From: Flavobacteriales bacterium
GTDB lineage: Bacteria; Bacteroidota; Bacteroidia; Flavobacteriales_D; Crocinitomicaceae
Assembly: GCA_009926125.1 (NCBI GenBank)
Contig: RFPM01000004.1
Span: 1-58,889 of the forward strand
DNA: 58,889 nt
Direction: 5' to 3'
Shown here: one piece after another, positions 26,781-37,267 of the stretch
Layout: every line of letters starts with the position of its first letter
How positions within the stretch are numbered: the first letter of the stretch is position 1
The notes under the pieces: generated by a model
What the model saw: only the letters and a program-made list of their open reading frames with translations
What the model was told of the DNA's origin: nothing
Database searches by the model: none
Translations under genes and position numbers: made by a program

Positions 26781-29700
26781 TTATTTCATTAATGTAACAT
26801 TTCCTTTTGTAATTGATTTTAACCCATTGTAACAAGTAACATCCAGATAAAAATCGTAAACATCTGGATCTAATTTTTTACCTCTAAAAGTACCATCCCA
26901 TCCAATTTGTGGATTTTCTGACTCAAATACCAATTCTCCCCAACGATCAAAAATCCTAAAAATAATTTTTTCAATAAAAATTCCACGAACAAATAAAACA
27001 TCATTGTTATCGTCACCATTTGGAGAAAAAGCATTTGGAATAAAGACATAGGGTTCTTCGCAGATAATTTCATACACCTTAATTTGTACAGTATCTGAAC
27101 GTGTGCAAATACCATCCGAAACTGTTAATGTAAAAATAGTGTTTTCTTGAATAAGGGCATTTGTTTCCTGCGAATTAGGTGATGATAAACCCGTAGTTGG
27201 CGACCAAGAATAATTTGGAAGACTATTCGGTAAACCACTTAAAACAACTGTTGCACCAGGAACGACAATATTTTCCGATGCACTTGCAAGTACTGATGAA
27301 GGATTAATAACAGAAACTAAAATAAAAATAGAATCTTCTACAAAACAGCCATTGGAAGATGCTGCTGATAGATAATAATACTGTGAAAAAAGAGGTTGAA
27401 CAACAATCGAACTTGAGGTATTTGAACCAATAATCCCAGCAATTGGAGTCCAAACATAATTAAAAGAAGTTGTAGGATTTGTATTTGTTGCTGTCAATGT
27501 TGTTTGATCTCCCAAGCATAAATTATTTCCGCCATTTAATATTAAATCGGAACTAGTGAAAGAAAGTAATACACTGTCAACAAGTGCGCATTCAGAATTT
27601 GAAACTTGCACATAATAATAACCAGCTTGTGGATCATTTAATACAAAAAGAGAATCAGAAAAATCAAAATTTAAGGTGTCTGTAAAAAGAGAATTTGTGG
27701 ACCAAATAAAATTACTTGCTGTTCCATTTGTATAAGAAATTAAGTTAATTGGAACTGGAGAACATAGGTCAATTCCATCGATTAAATTTAATTGAATATT
27801 TTCATAAATAGTAATCGTAATCTGAGCAGTATCTGTTATATCGCAATCATTATCTGTAACGTATAAAAATACAGTATAAACTCCAGGAATTGAATAGGTG
27901 TAACTTGGCGAAAATGTTGTGGAGTCATAGTTGTTATTTCCAAAATCCCATAAATATGTGTCGTTTTCAGTAGAATTATTTTGAAAAGTTATAGGGATTT
28001 CCTCGCAAGATGATGTGGAACTAGCAGTAAAATTCGCTATTGGAATTACATCTGTACTAAATTTAAAAACAATGTTATTACAATTAGAACTGTTATTTGC
28101 TGCTGACCACGCTCCTGGAGTAGTTGGAAAATCGCTGTAACCACCACAACCGCCGCAAACAGATTGATAAACGACGCCATTTTTATCGAAACGAGAAGTG
28201 CCGCCGTCTACATGTTCCTTTGCTTGACTTCCGCCCAAGTAAGAACCATATAAAAGCCCTTGAAAATCTCTTTTTATAACAATAAGATAAAAATCAAAGC
28301 CATTTGGAGAAATTCCTTGAAAAGCATCAGAGGTTACTGGCATTCCGCTTAACAATGTATTTTGTAGAATATTAGCTCCCCATCCAGAAACATAGATATT
28401 ACCGCAAATATCAACAAGAAAAGCAGAGGGTGAAATATGTATTGATGTCGAACCATTACCAAATACCGTAGACGCAATATTGCTTGTTAAATTTGAATTT
28501 AACTCAATTATAAAGTTACTACTATTCGGATTTGAAAAAGTAGCATTAACAACAGGAAAAGTTCCGCCAACTGATTGACCTAAAACATAAATATTATTGT
28601 TTTTATCAATTTCAACAAAAAAAGCTTGGTCGTAATTATTTTTTCCTAAATAAGTTGCTTGTTGAATTCCTAAACCAGTGGAATTTAATTTAACGACAAA
28701 TCCATCCGTTATTCCACCATTATAGGTTGGTGAATAAGCTCCAACAGTTCCCGGTAAATCAGTAGATTGGGTTCCCCCTGAAAAAACAATTTGATTTGCC
28801 GTATCAATTTTAACAGAATAACACGCATCATCTAATGAACCACCATAATAAGTTGAAAATAACAAGGATTGAAAATTTGAAGCTAATTTAAAAACTATTC
28901 CATCTTGCCCACCGGCATTTGCACTTTGAAAAGCATTGATAATAGGAAAGTCAGTTGAACGAGAAGTTGATGCAATTAGAATATTGTTGTTTTCATCCAG
29001 CATTATTTCACCTCTAAACTGATCTCCATAATTAGAAGATAAAGCAGAATATGCAGCAACTGAATTATAGGGCAAAGAAAGAGGATTGTAATTTACACCG
29101 TCATTTCCACTGCCACCAACAAATGTTGAGTTTAATAGATTATGTCCATTAGAACTAATTTTTGAAACATAAATATCTGTTCCTTGGTTAGAAAAAGTGA
29201 TACCGTTATATGTAAACTGGGCTGCAGTTCCTCCTGAATGTAACTGTTGAAAAGAATTACTTGTAATAGGAAAATCTAAACTTGATGTTGCGCCCATCAA
29301 ATAAACATTATTACTCTGATCACAAATTAAACTATGAACTGTTTCAGTTCCTTGCGTATTATCCCCACCTCCAATAAATGTTCCCCAAAGCATTGCGCTT
29401 CCATCGGAAGAATATTTAGAGACGAATACATCTGAAATACCGTATCCGACTGCACCTGCCACAAAATTTGATTGAATATCATAAGCCAAAACATCAGGAG
29501 CGGGATAATCATTTCCATAAATTGTTCCTGCGGTGTATGCAGTTCCATCATTTCCGTAGGTGGCAGTCATTCCAAAATTATCAGAATTTGCACCATTATA
29601 CGTTGCAAAAACTAATATAGGATCAATAATTAATGGAGAGTTAGGATCATAATTTCCAAGGTCAAACCGGACTTCATTGTCTTTTAAAATAAAGCGACAT

Positions 29701-30356
29701 TTTACTTCTTTCCGTTGTCCATTTATTAACTGATAAGCGACAGGTTTATCCTCAATTACTTTCCCTAAATCAGTTTCTAAAATCAAATTTCCCTTGTTGT
29801 CGATCTGAATCTTTTTCTGACCGCTATAGTCAAGAATTATTTGAGATGGATCACTATTTTTCTGAACTATAAATTCATATTTAACCTCATTATTTATCCC
29901 TGAAATTTTAAAATCAATTCCTTGATAGAAATTCTTTAAAATTGCTTCAGAATAAGAATGAACCTCAGATGTCCATTTTTTTTGGTCATTTCCTTTAAAA
30001 AAATTGAAATAACTGCTTGAAGGATCTTTTTTTTCAATGTTAACTACTTCATTAGAACCTCTAAAATTCAGATGAACAAGCGTTTGACTTACATCTTGCC
30101 CCTTGTAATTAGGTTCAGCCATTGCATGTAACTTGTGCATTGTCGAATAATCTTGAAGATGAAAAATAAGTTTGTGTTGCTGCACCCAAAGTTTTCCTCC
30201 CGGCATGTTTGAGCGAAATAAAACTCCCTCTGGCCATTGACCTTTATTTTCAAGTAATAATTGCCCTTTATTTTTTGAAAGTATTTCAGTAGATAACTGC
30301 GCCTGCAATTTAAGGCAAAACACAAAGAAAAACAGACAAATTCCAAGGACTTTCAT
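26781..30356 (-). CDS. Large secreted protein: SBBP-type repeats, PKD-like domain and gliding-motility-associated (T9SS type B) C-terminal domain
   Basis: Signal peptide; repeated LxSTxxGGSxxD blades; ASSTSSCEEIPITFQNNSTENDTYLWDFGNNN (PKD); C-term FIPNAFSPNGDDNNDVLFVRG...FRIFDRWGELVFESENPQIGWDGTFRG. Confidence 0.92.
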   Translation of the reverse strand: MKVLGICLFFFVFCLKLQAQLSTEILSKNKGQLLLENKGQWPEGVLFRSNMPGGKLWVQQHKLIFHLQDYSTMHKLHAMAEPNYKGQDVSQTLVHLNFRGSNEVVNIEKKDPSSSYFNFFKGNDQKKWTSEVHSYSEAILKNFYQGIDFKISGINNEVKYEFIVQKNSDPSQIILDYSGQKKIQIDNKGNLILETDLGKVIEDKPVAYQLINGQRKEVKCRFILKDNEVRFDLGNYDPNSPLIIDPILVFATYNGANSDNFGMTATYGNDGTAYTAGTIYGNDYPAPDVLAYDIQSNFVAGAVGYGISDVFVSKYSSDGSAMLWGTFIGGGDNTQGTETVHSLICDQSNNVYLMGATSSLDFPITSNSFQQLHSGGTAAQFTYNGITFSNQGTDIYVSKISSNGHNLLNSTFVGGSGNDGVNYNPLSLPYNSVAAYSALSSNYGDQFRGEIMLDENNNILIASTSRSTDFPIINAFQSANAGGQDGIVFKLASNFQSLLFSTYYGGSLDDACYSVKIDTANQIVFSGGTQSTDLPGTVGAYSPTYNGGITDGFVVKLNSTGLGIQQATYLGKNNYDQAFFVEIDKNNNIYVLGQSVGGTFPVVNATFSNPNSSNFIIELNSNLTSNIASTVFGNGSTSIHISPSAFLVDICGNIYVSGWGANILQNTLLSGMPVTSDAFQGISPNGFDFYLIVIKRDFQGLLYGSYLGGSQAKEHVDGGTSRFDKNGVVYQSVCGGCGGYSDFPTTPGAWSAANNSSNCNNIVFKFSTDVIPIANFTASSTSSCEEIPITFQNNSTENDTYLWDFGNNNYDSTTFSPSYTYSIPGVYTVFLYVTDNDCDITDTAQITITIYENIQLNLIDGIDLCSPVPINLISYTNGTASNFIWSTNSLFTDTLNFDFSDSLFVLNDPQAGYYYVQVSNSECALVDSVLLSFTSSDLILNGGNNLCLGDQTTLTATNTNPTTSFNYVWTPIAGIIGSNTSSSIVVQPLFSQYYYLSAASSNGCFVEDSIFILVSVINPSSVLASASENIVVPGATVVLSGLPNSLPNYSWSPTTGLSSPNSQETNALIQENTIFTLTVSDGICTRSDTVQIKVYEIICEEPYVFIPNAFSPNGDDNNDVLFVRGIFIEKIIFRIFDRWGELVFESENPQIGWDGTFRGKKLDPDVYDFYLDVTCYNGLKSITKGNVTLMK

Positions 30357-30479
30357 TCAATAGAAAATTTGTAGCTAAATTAGTTAATTTATCAATAATA
30401 AAAAGAATCGTAAACTACTTCGAGATTATAACTTGAGAATTAGAGTATTTACTTAAATTCGCAACTAGGTATTTAAAAA

Positions 30480-31436
30480 ATGAATCAGAATAGAATCTGT
30501 AACTTGTTTAAAATAGAATTTCCTCTTATTCAAGCGGGAATGATTTGGTGTTCAGGATGGGAATTAGCCTCTGCTGTTTCTAATGCCGGTGGACTAGGAA
30601 TTATTGGTTCTGGCTCTATGTATCCTGAGATTCTTGAGCAGCAAATTATAAAATGTCAAGCGGCAACAAGTAAACCATTTGCAGTGAATCTTCCGTTGCT
30701 TTACCCCGATAGCGAAAAACATATTGAAACAATTATAAAGTACAAGGTGCCTATTGTTTTTACATCAGCTGGAAATCCTAGTACATGGACAAAACACCTA
30801 AAAGAAAATGGAATTACAGTTGTACATGTCGTTTCAAGTTTAAAATTTGCGCTTAAAGCACAAGATGCTGGTGTTGATGCTATAGTTGCTGAAGGTTTTG
30901 AGGCAGGCGGTCACAATGGTCGTGATGAAACAACAACTTTTTGTTTGATACCATTAATTGCTGACGCTATTTCATTACCACTAATTGCAGCAGGAGGCAT
31001 TGGATCCGGAAAAGGAATGCTTGCAGCAATGAATTTAGGTGCTGATGCTGTTCAAATTGGAAGCCGCTTTATTGCAAGTCCTGAATCCAGTGCACACCAA
31101 AATTTCAAGGAAAAGGTAATAGCTTGTCAGGAAGGAGATACAATTTTAACACTCAAGGAATTAACTCCAGTTAGAATGATAAAAAATAACTTTTATAAGC
31201 AACTTGAACTTGCTTATTCAAATAATGCGGATGCCAAAGAATTAAAAGCAATTTTAGGTCGAGGAAGAGCAAAAAAAGGAATGTTTGAAGGTGATTTAGA
31301 TACTGGAGAATTAGAAGTCGGACAAGTGTCTGGAACTATTCATAAAATTATGCCAGCAAAAGAAATTGTGGCAGAAATTATTCGAGAATTTAAAGAAGCA
31401 CAAAACAATCAATCAAAGACTAAATTTATTTTTTAA
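30480..31436 (+). CDS. Nitronate monooxygenase/FabK-like FMN oxidoreductase
   Basis: FPLIQAGMIWCSGWELASAVSNAGGLGIIGSG, EGFEAGGHNGRDETTT, LIAAGGIGSGKGMLAAMNLGADAVQIGSRF. Confidence 0.9.
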   Translation: MNQNRICNLFKIEFPLIQAGMIWCSGWELASAVSNAGGLGIIGSGSMYPEILEQQIIKCQAATSKPFAVNLPLLYPDSEKHIETIIKYKVPIVFTSAGNPSTWTKHLKENGITVVHVVSSLKFALKAQDAGVDAIVAEGFEAGGHNGRDETTTFCLIPLIADAISLPLIAAGGIGSGKGMLAAMNLGADAVQIGSRFIASPESSAHQNFKEKVIACQEGDTILTLKELTPVRMIKNNFYKQLELAYSNNADAKELKAILGRGRAKKGMFEGDLDTGELEVGQVSGTIHKIMPAKEIVAEIIREFKEAQNNQSKTKFIF

Positions 31437-32677
31437 TGGTAAAATTTGAGCGTTTTCAATTATCAAATGGACTGAAAGTGATTTTCCATAAAGATATATC
31501 AACACCAATGGCTGTTGTGAATGTGCTTTATGATATTGGAGCAAGAGATGAATCTGAAGAAAAAACTGGATTCGCACATTTATTTGAACACTTGATGTTT
31601 GGCGGATCAGTTAATATTCCTGATTTTGATACAGAATTACAAAAAGCTGGTGGCGAAAACAATGCCTTTACAAGTAACGATATTACAAACTATTATGATG
31701 TTTTACCAGCAAATAATCTAGATACAGCATTGTGGTTAGAGAGCGATCGTATGTTATCGCTTGCTTTCACCGAAAAAAGTTTAGAAGTTCAACGAAGTGT
31801 TGTTATTGAAGAATTTAAACAACGCTACCTCAATCAACCTTATGGAGATGTTTGGTTAGAACTTCGTCCACTGGCTTACAAAAAACATCCTTATAAATGG
31901 GCAACTATCGGCAAAGAAATTAGCCACATCGAAAATGCCACTATGGAAGATGTTCGTGCGTTTTTTAAAAAGTATTATTGCCCATCAAACGCGATTCTTT
32001 GCATTGCGGGAAATTTTGAATTAGATTTTATTAAAGAAAGAGTAAATTACTGGTTTTCAGATATTGCTTCAGGAAAAAAACCAGCAAGAATCATTGCCTC
32101 TGAACCCAAACAAATAGAATTTAGAGAATTAGAACTTGAACGCAATGTTCCAGCATCTGCTTTTTATTATGCCTTTAAAATGGCTGAAAGAAAACATCCT
32201 GATTACTATATTGCAGATATTTTAAGTGATTCATTAAGCAGAGAAAAATCATCCTTGCTTTACCTAAAATTAAAGAAAGAAAAACCGTTTGTATCCGAAA
32301 TTGTAGCTTACATAACAGGATCTATTGACGAGGGCTTATTTATTATATCAGGAAAATTAAATGATGGAATAAGCTTTGAAGATTTTGATAATGCACTTTG
32401 GGAGGTATTAAACGAAGTTTGTTTGAATCCAATAGAAGAAAAGGAACTCAACAGCTTAAAAATCAAGATGCAAACTGCCCGTGCTTTTCAAGAGCAGGGA
32501 ATTTTAAACCGCTCTATGAATTTATGTTATTTTGAACTTTTAGGAGATGCTAATGGAATCAATGAAGAGCATTTAATTTATGAGCAAATTAGTTGCGACC
32601 ATATTCAATCCTATGCAAATGAATTATTTCAAAAAACAAATTGTTCGCTACTAAAAATTAAAGCCCAACAAGCATGA
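31436..32677 (+). CDS. M16 family peptidase, catalytic subunit-like (no signal peptide)
   Basis: GFAHLFEHLMFGGS (HxxEH) motif; start overlaps the previous stop (TAATG). Confidence 0.93.
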   Translation: MVKFERFQLSNGLKVIFHKDISTPMAVVNVLYDIGARDESEEKTGFAHLFEHLMFGGSVNIPDFDTELQKAGGENNAFTSNDITNYYDVLPANNLDTALWLESDRMLSLAFTEKSLEVQRSVVIEEFKQRYLNQPYGDVWLELRPLAYKKHPYKWATIGKEISHIENATMEDVRAFFKKYYCPSNAILCIAGNFELDFIKERVNYWFSDIASGKKPARIIASEPKQIEFRELELERNVPASAFYYAFKMAERKHPDYYIADILSDSLSREKSSLLYLKLKKEKPFVSEIVAYITGSIDEGLFIISGKLNDGISFEDFDNALWEVLNEVCLNPIEEKELNSLKIKMQTARAFQEQGILNRSMNLCYFELLGDANGINEEHLIYEQISCDHIQSYANELFQKTNCSLLKIKAQQA

Positions 32678-33930
32678 TAAAGCGAAAAAATGCGCCAAGT
32701 TTAAAGGCGATAGAAAAAATCAACTTTATTTCTCCCGTAAAAATTCAGTTGGGCGAGCACACACCTTATTTTTGGATGAAAGAAGTTCCAAATGAAACAG
32801 CACGCTTGGATTTTATCTTTCATGCAGGAACAACAAGAGGATCAAATTTAATTAGTTCATTAGTTGCTGGCTTACTTTTTTCGGGTACTGCTAAAAAAAC
32901 TTCTACAGATATTCACAATGAATTAGATGATTTAGGAGCATTCTTTGATGTTGGCTTGGGACATGAAAGTGTTTTAGTCTCATTTTATTCCCTTAAAAAA
33001 AATATTTTAGCAGTTTTTAAAATTTTTGAAGATGCACTCGAGCATGTTAACTTTCCGCAAAATGAAATCGATGAATTAATCACCGACAGAAAACAGAAAC
33101 TCAAAATTAATTGTGAAAAAGTGGGGTTTCTCTCCCAGAGAGCATTTCAAAAAAACCTTTTTCAAGGCACAAATTATGCGCACCAAACCGAATTGGAAGA
33201 CTATGATTCTGTTCGCCGAGAAGAAATCATTGAATACTTTTCTAAAAACTATAAAAATGGTCTGCGTAAAGTCGTTCTTGTTGGAGCTTTAGATGAAGTT
33301 CAAGTTACAGAAATTGCTGAAAAATCAAAGAAATGGTGTCTTCCTGAAAAGCCACTTTTTGAAAATAATTTCAATAATAATAAGGGTGTATTTCAGTTAG
33401 AAAAGAAAGATGCTGTTCAAAGTGCAGTGCGAATTGGAAAGACTCTTTTCAATAAAAACCATTCTGATTTTCTTGGATTCTCTATCTTAAATACCATTTT
33501 AGGAGATTATTTTGGAAGTCGTTTAATGAAAAATATTCGAGAAGATAAAGGCTACACCTACGGAATTAGTAGCACAGAAGCTGAATTAGCAAAAAGCGGC
33601 TATTTTATGATAGGAACCGAAGTTGGTTCCGCTCAAAAAGATTTGGCAATACAAGAGATAAAAAATGAAATTGAACGACTACAAAAAGATTTAGTTCCCG
33701 ATGAAGAATTAGAATTGGTGAGGAATTATTTATTGGGGCAACTTTTAAAAAGTGCAGATGGCCCCTATGCTATGACTGATTTATTTCTATCTGTTGATGC
33801 ATATGACTTAGATTTTTCATTTTATGAAAGCTACATTCAAAAAGTGAAGAATATCGATGCAGAGGAATTGAGAGCATTAGCCGTTAAATACCTTGCTTGG
33901 GATTCAATGACTATCGTTATCGCAGGATAG
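32674..33930 (+). CDS. M16 family peptidase-like, non-catalytic partner (no signal peptide)
   Basis: M16 fold without HxxEH; contains NIREDKGYTYGISS. ATGA overlap with the upstream gene. Confidence 0.9.
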   Translation: MIKRKNAPSLKAIEKINFISPVKIQLGEHTPYFWMKEVPNETARLDFIFHAGTTRGSNLISSLVAGLLFSGTAKKTSTDIHNELDDLGAFFDVGLGHESVLVSFYSLKKNILAVFKIFEDALEHVNFPQNEIDELITDRKQKLKINCEKVGFLSQRAFQKNLFQGTNYAHQTELEDYDSVRREEIIEYFSKNYKNGLRKVVLVGALDEVQVTEIAEKSKKWCLPEKPLFENNFNNNKGVFQLEKKDAVQSAVRIGKTLFNKNHSDFLGFSILNTILGDYFGSRLMKNIREDKGYTYGISSTEAELAKSGYFMIGTEVGSAQKDLAIQEIKNEIERLQKDLVPDEELELVRNYLLGQLLKSADGPYAMTDLFLSVDAYDLDFSFYESYIQKVKNIDAEELRALAVKYLAWDSMTIVIAG

Positions 33931-33987
33931 CAACTTTACTCCGTATTTTTCGTTATACTAAAGTCAGCTAAAATTCGTTCTTAAACA

Positions 33988-36900
33988 ATGCGTTTCCTCT
34001 TTCTACTATTTGTTTTAGTTGCTTTTAAAAGCAATGCTTCGCATGTTATGGGAGGAGAAATTACCTATAAATGCATTGGTGGAAATACCTACATTTTTGA
34101 ACTAACTTTTTACCGCGATTGCAATGGTTCTGATGTTACTATTAGCCCTGAAGTTTTAAGAGTTTGGAACCACCCTACTCTAACTTCAATTTCAATTCCT
34201 TTTATTTCAAGAGAAGATATTTCGCCAACTTGCTCCCCCGTTTCTGGAGGTCCAAGTCCCTTACTTTGTGGAACTAATGCAAATGGAGGAAATGGAATTG
34301 GAGCAATCGAGAAAATTATTTACAGAAGTGATCCTATTACTATTGCAGGAATTCCACCAAGTCAAGGTTGGGCTTTTACCTACGAAAATTTCTCACGAAG
34401 TAATACAATAACAAATATTACAAACCCCTCTACTTATGGAATAACTTTGGTTGCAAAAATATATTCCAATCCAAATTCTACTGCAAACGGATGCAGCGAC
34501 TCCTCTCCACTTTTCCTTCAAAAACCATCTTTTGTTCATTGTGCAAGTAATGAATACCAATATAATCCAAATGCTGTAGACCCCGATTTAGATTCGCTTT
34601 CTTTTGAATTCGGAATTCCTTATAATAATTTTCCTACAGGAGTTTATAATCCGCCATTAAATCCAATACCCGTTCCTTTTGAACCGAACTTTTCATTTCT
34701 CAGTCCAACTCCAAATACAATTATAAATCCTGCAAATTTTGCAGCTGAAATAAACAATCAAACTGGAGAATTAAAATTTACAAGTGTCAATATTGGAAAT
34801 TATGTAGTTAAAATTCTGGTCAAATCATATCGTCAAGGAATTCTTATTTCTGAGGTTGAACGAGAAATGCAATTGGTTGTTTTTGCTTGTAATAATTTAA
34901 ATTCTGCTCCAATTATAAGCGCACCATTTCCCGGTAATTCTTTTGAGGCAACGATCAACGCGGGTGATCCAATTTCATTTAATATCCAAGCAATTGACAA
35001 TGATTTACTTCAAAATGGTAGCCAACAAACACTTTCTCTAACAGCTTCTGGTCCTATTTTTGGGACTAATTTTACACAAAATACTGGCTGCAATATTATT
35101 CCCTGCGCAACTTTAGATAATGGAATTCCGATTTCGGGACAACAAAACGTTTCCGCTCAATTTAATTGGCAAACATCTTGCGACCATTTAGTTAATGCTT
35201 ATGGAACTGTTTCTGATGAAGTAAGTTATAATTTTGTCTTTAGAGTACAAGACGATTATTGCCAAGTTCCAAAAGTTACCTACAAAACTGTAACAATTAA
35301 GCTCTTAAATCAGGGTGTAATTCAAGCACCAAAAATTTCTTGTATTCAAACCAACAATGATAATAGTTTAACTATTTTTTGGTCTTCAGTATTAGATCCT
35401 TCAAGTTCATTTATATCCTACAAAGTATATTCTGTTCAAAATGGCTTACTTGCAACTATTAATAACATTAATACAACACAATTTACTACAACATCCGTTA
35501 ATTCAGCACAAGATTATTACATTGCTGTACAATCGGGTTGTGGAGGAAATACTCTAAAATACAGCGATACAATTTCTAATATTCATCTTGACTTAGTAAA
35601 TCCAATTAATGGAACTGCTGTTTTGCAATGGAATATGCCCTACTCTACACAGTTACCAAATTTTAATGCTTATTACTATTTATATAGGGAATTCCCAACA
35701 GGATTTTTCTCATTTATGGATAGTGTGCCATACAACACACTAACATATGTTGATACTATTACTGTCTGCGAAGAATTTATTAGATACAGGGTAAATCTAG
35801 CCACAACAAGCTGTAATTTCACATCCAATCGGCCAGGCGAAGTATTTTCTGATATGATTACACCTTCTATTCCCACAATATATTCAGTTAGCTTTGACAC
35901 ATTAAACAGTAATATAACAATTAACTGGAATCAAAATCCTCTTTTAGATACTTATGGATACGTTGTTTATATAGTTGGAGCCAATGGTTTTCCTATTGAA
36001 TTAGACACTGTTTTCGGAATAGGTGCTACTAGTTATTCCTATCCAGCTCCGAGTGGACAGGGACCATTTTCTTATTCAGTGGCTGCTTTTGATTCTTGTT
36101 TTACAAGTTCTATTCCAATTACCTATCAAACATCAGGAAAAAGTCCAATACATTCTAGTTTTATTCTTTCAAGTAGTGTCAGCATGTGTGATGAACTTAC
36201 GCAATTAAGTTGGACATCCTATTTTGGAACTTCTATCAATTATTATAGAATCTGGGTGAAAACAAATCAATATTGGGTGCTATTAGACAGCATAAGTTCT
36301 AATACATTTTTAACTTCTGTTGAAGGTGGAGAAAATTATTGCTTTATTGTCGAAGCAATGTTACAAAATGGCTATTCAGCATTTTCAAATCCTTCTTGTT
36401 TTGTCGTTCCTCAACCACTACAACCAGCTTTCCATTATTTTAAACTGGCAACAATTAATAACAAAACCATAGAGCTTTATGATTATTGTGATGCCTCAGT
36501 TGGCGTCAAAGAAATAGTATTTGAACGCAAAAATCCTACTAGCTTATTATTTGAAGAAATTGGAAGAGCAAATTCAATCACTGATGTAACATTATTTGTA
36601 GACAATCAAGCTACGACAAGTATTAATGCTTGGGAATACAGAACAAAATACATAGATAGTTGCGGGAATGACGGAAATTATGCAAATTCTAATCAAACAA
36701 TTTTTGTTCAGGGCACAACAGATGAATACGACATGATAAATCAAATTAATTGGTCGCCTTATTCAGGATTTGATGGCCCAATTACTGAATACCAAGTATT
36801 TAGAGGAGTAAATGGCGTATTTCAGCAAATTGCAACAGTTCCAAACACTCAATTCTCACTTATCGATGATGTAGGATTAGTTGAAAGTAATGGTGAAATC

Positions 36901-37266
36901 TGTTACCATATTGAAGGGATTGAAGGATTAAATTCTTATAATTTAGCTGAAGTTAGTCGATCAAATGATTTTTGTTTTATTTATTCTCCATTAATTTTTA
37001 TTCCAAATGCCTTTACTCCAGATGGTTTAAATCCAATTTTTAAACCTATTCTATCAAATGTATCCACAAATAATTATAGCCTAAAGATTTTTGATCGCTG
37101 GGGAAGTGTTATTTTTGAATCAAACGATCCGAATTTAGGTTGGGATGGAACGATTAGTAAATCTGGAGAACAAGCAACAAATGATTTATTTCTGTACTAC
37201 ATCGTTTTGGAAGACCAATACGAAAAGCAGTACATTCGGAAAGGAACGATAACAATGGTCCGTTAA
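33988..37266 (+). CDS. Large secreted gliding-motility-associated C-terminal domain protein (T9SS type B) with fibronectin-like segments
   Basis: Signal peptide then SHVMGGEITYKCIGGNTYIFELTFYRDCNG; C-term IFIPNAFTPDGLNPIFKP...LKIFDRWGSVIFESNDPNLGWDG. Confidence 0.92.
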   Translation: MRFLFLLFVLVAFKSNASHVMGGEITYKCIGGNTYIFELTFYRDCNGSDVTISPEVLRVWNHPTLTSISIPFISREDISPTCSPVSGGPSPLLCGTNANGGNGIGAIEKIIYRSDPITIAGIPPSQGWAFTYENFSRSNTITNITNPSTYGITLVAKIYSNPNSTANGCSDSSPLFLQKPSFVHCASNEYQYNPNAVDPDLDSLSFEFGIPYNNFPTGVYNPPLNPIPVPFEPNFSFLSPTPNTIINPANFAAEINNQTGELKFTSVNIGNYVVKILVKSYRQGILISEVEREMQLVVFACNNLNSAPIISAPFPGNSFEATINAGDPISFNIQAIDNDLLQNGSQQTLSLTASGPIFGTNFTQNTGCNIIPCATLDNGIPISGQQNVSAQFNWQTSCDHLVNAYGTVSDEVSYNFVFRVQDDYCQVPKVTYKTVTIKLLNQGVIQAPKISCIQTNNDNSLTIFWSSVLDPSSSFISYKVYSVQNGLLATINNINTTQFTTTSVNSAQDYYIAVQSGCGGNTLKYSDTISNIHLDLVNPINGTAVLQWNMPYSTQLPNFNAYYYLYREFPTGFFSFMDSVPYNTLTYVDTITVCEEFIRYRVNLATTSCNFTSNRPGEVFSDMITPSIPTIYSVSFDTLNSNITINWNQNPLLDTYGYVVYIVGANGFPIELDTVFGIGATSYSYPAPSGQGPFSYSVAAFDSCFTSSIPITYQTSGKSPIHSSFILSSSVSMCDELTQLSWTSYFGTSINYYRIWVKTNQYWVLLDSISSNTFLTSVEGGENYCFIVEAMLQNGYSAFSNPSCFVVPQPLQPAFHYFKLATINNKTIELYDYCDASVGVKEIVFERKNPTSLLFEEIGRANSITDVTLFVDNQATTSINAWEYRTKYIDSCGNDGNYANSNQTIFVQGTTDEYDMINQINWSPYSGFDGPITEYQVFRGVNGVFQQIATVPNTQFSLIDDVGLVESNGEICYHIEGIEGLNSYNLAEVSRSNDFCFIYSPLIFIPNAFTPDGLNPIFKPILSNVSTNNYSLKIFDRWGSVIFESNDPNLGWDGTISKSGEQATNDLFLYYIVLEDQYEKQYIRKGTITMVR

Positions 37267-37267
37267 G

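Noticed and set aside
26776-26835. N-terminal extension of the M42 ORF overlapping the T9SS protein gene
   Set aside because: MLQWVKINYKRKCYINEIKI is translated from the end of the upstream CDS; M42 homology begins at MKKIITVKSEKFLEKYL.
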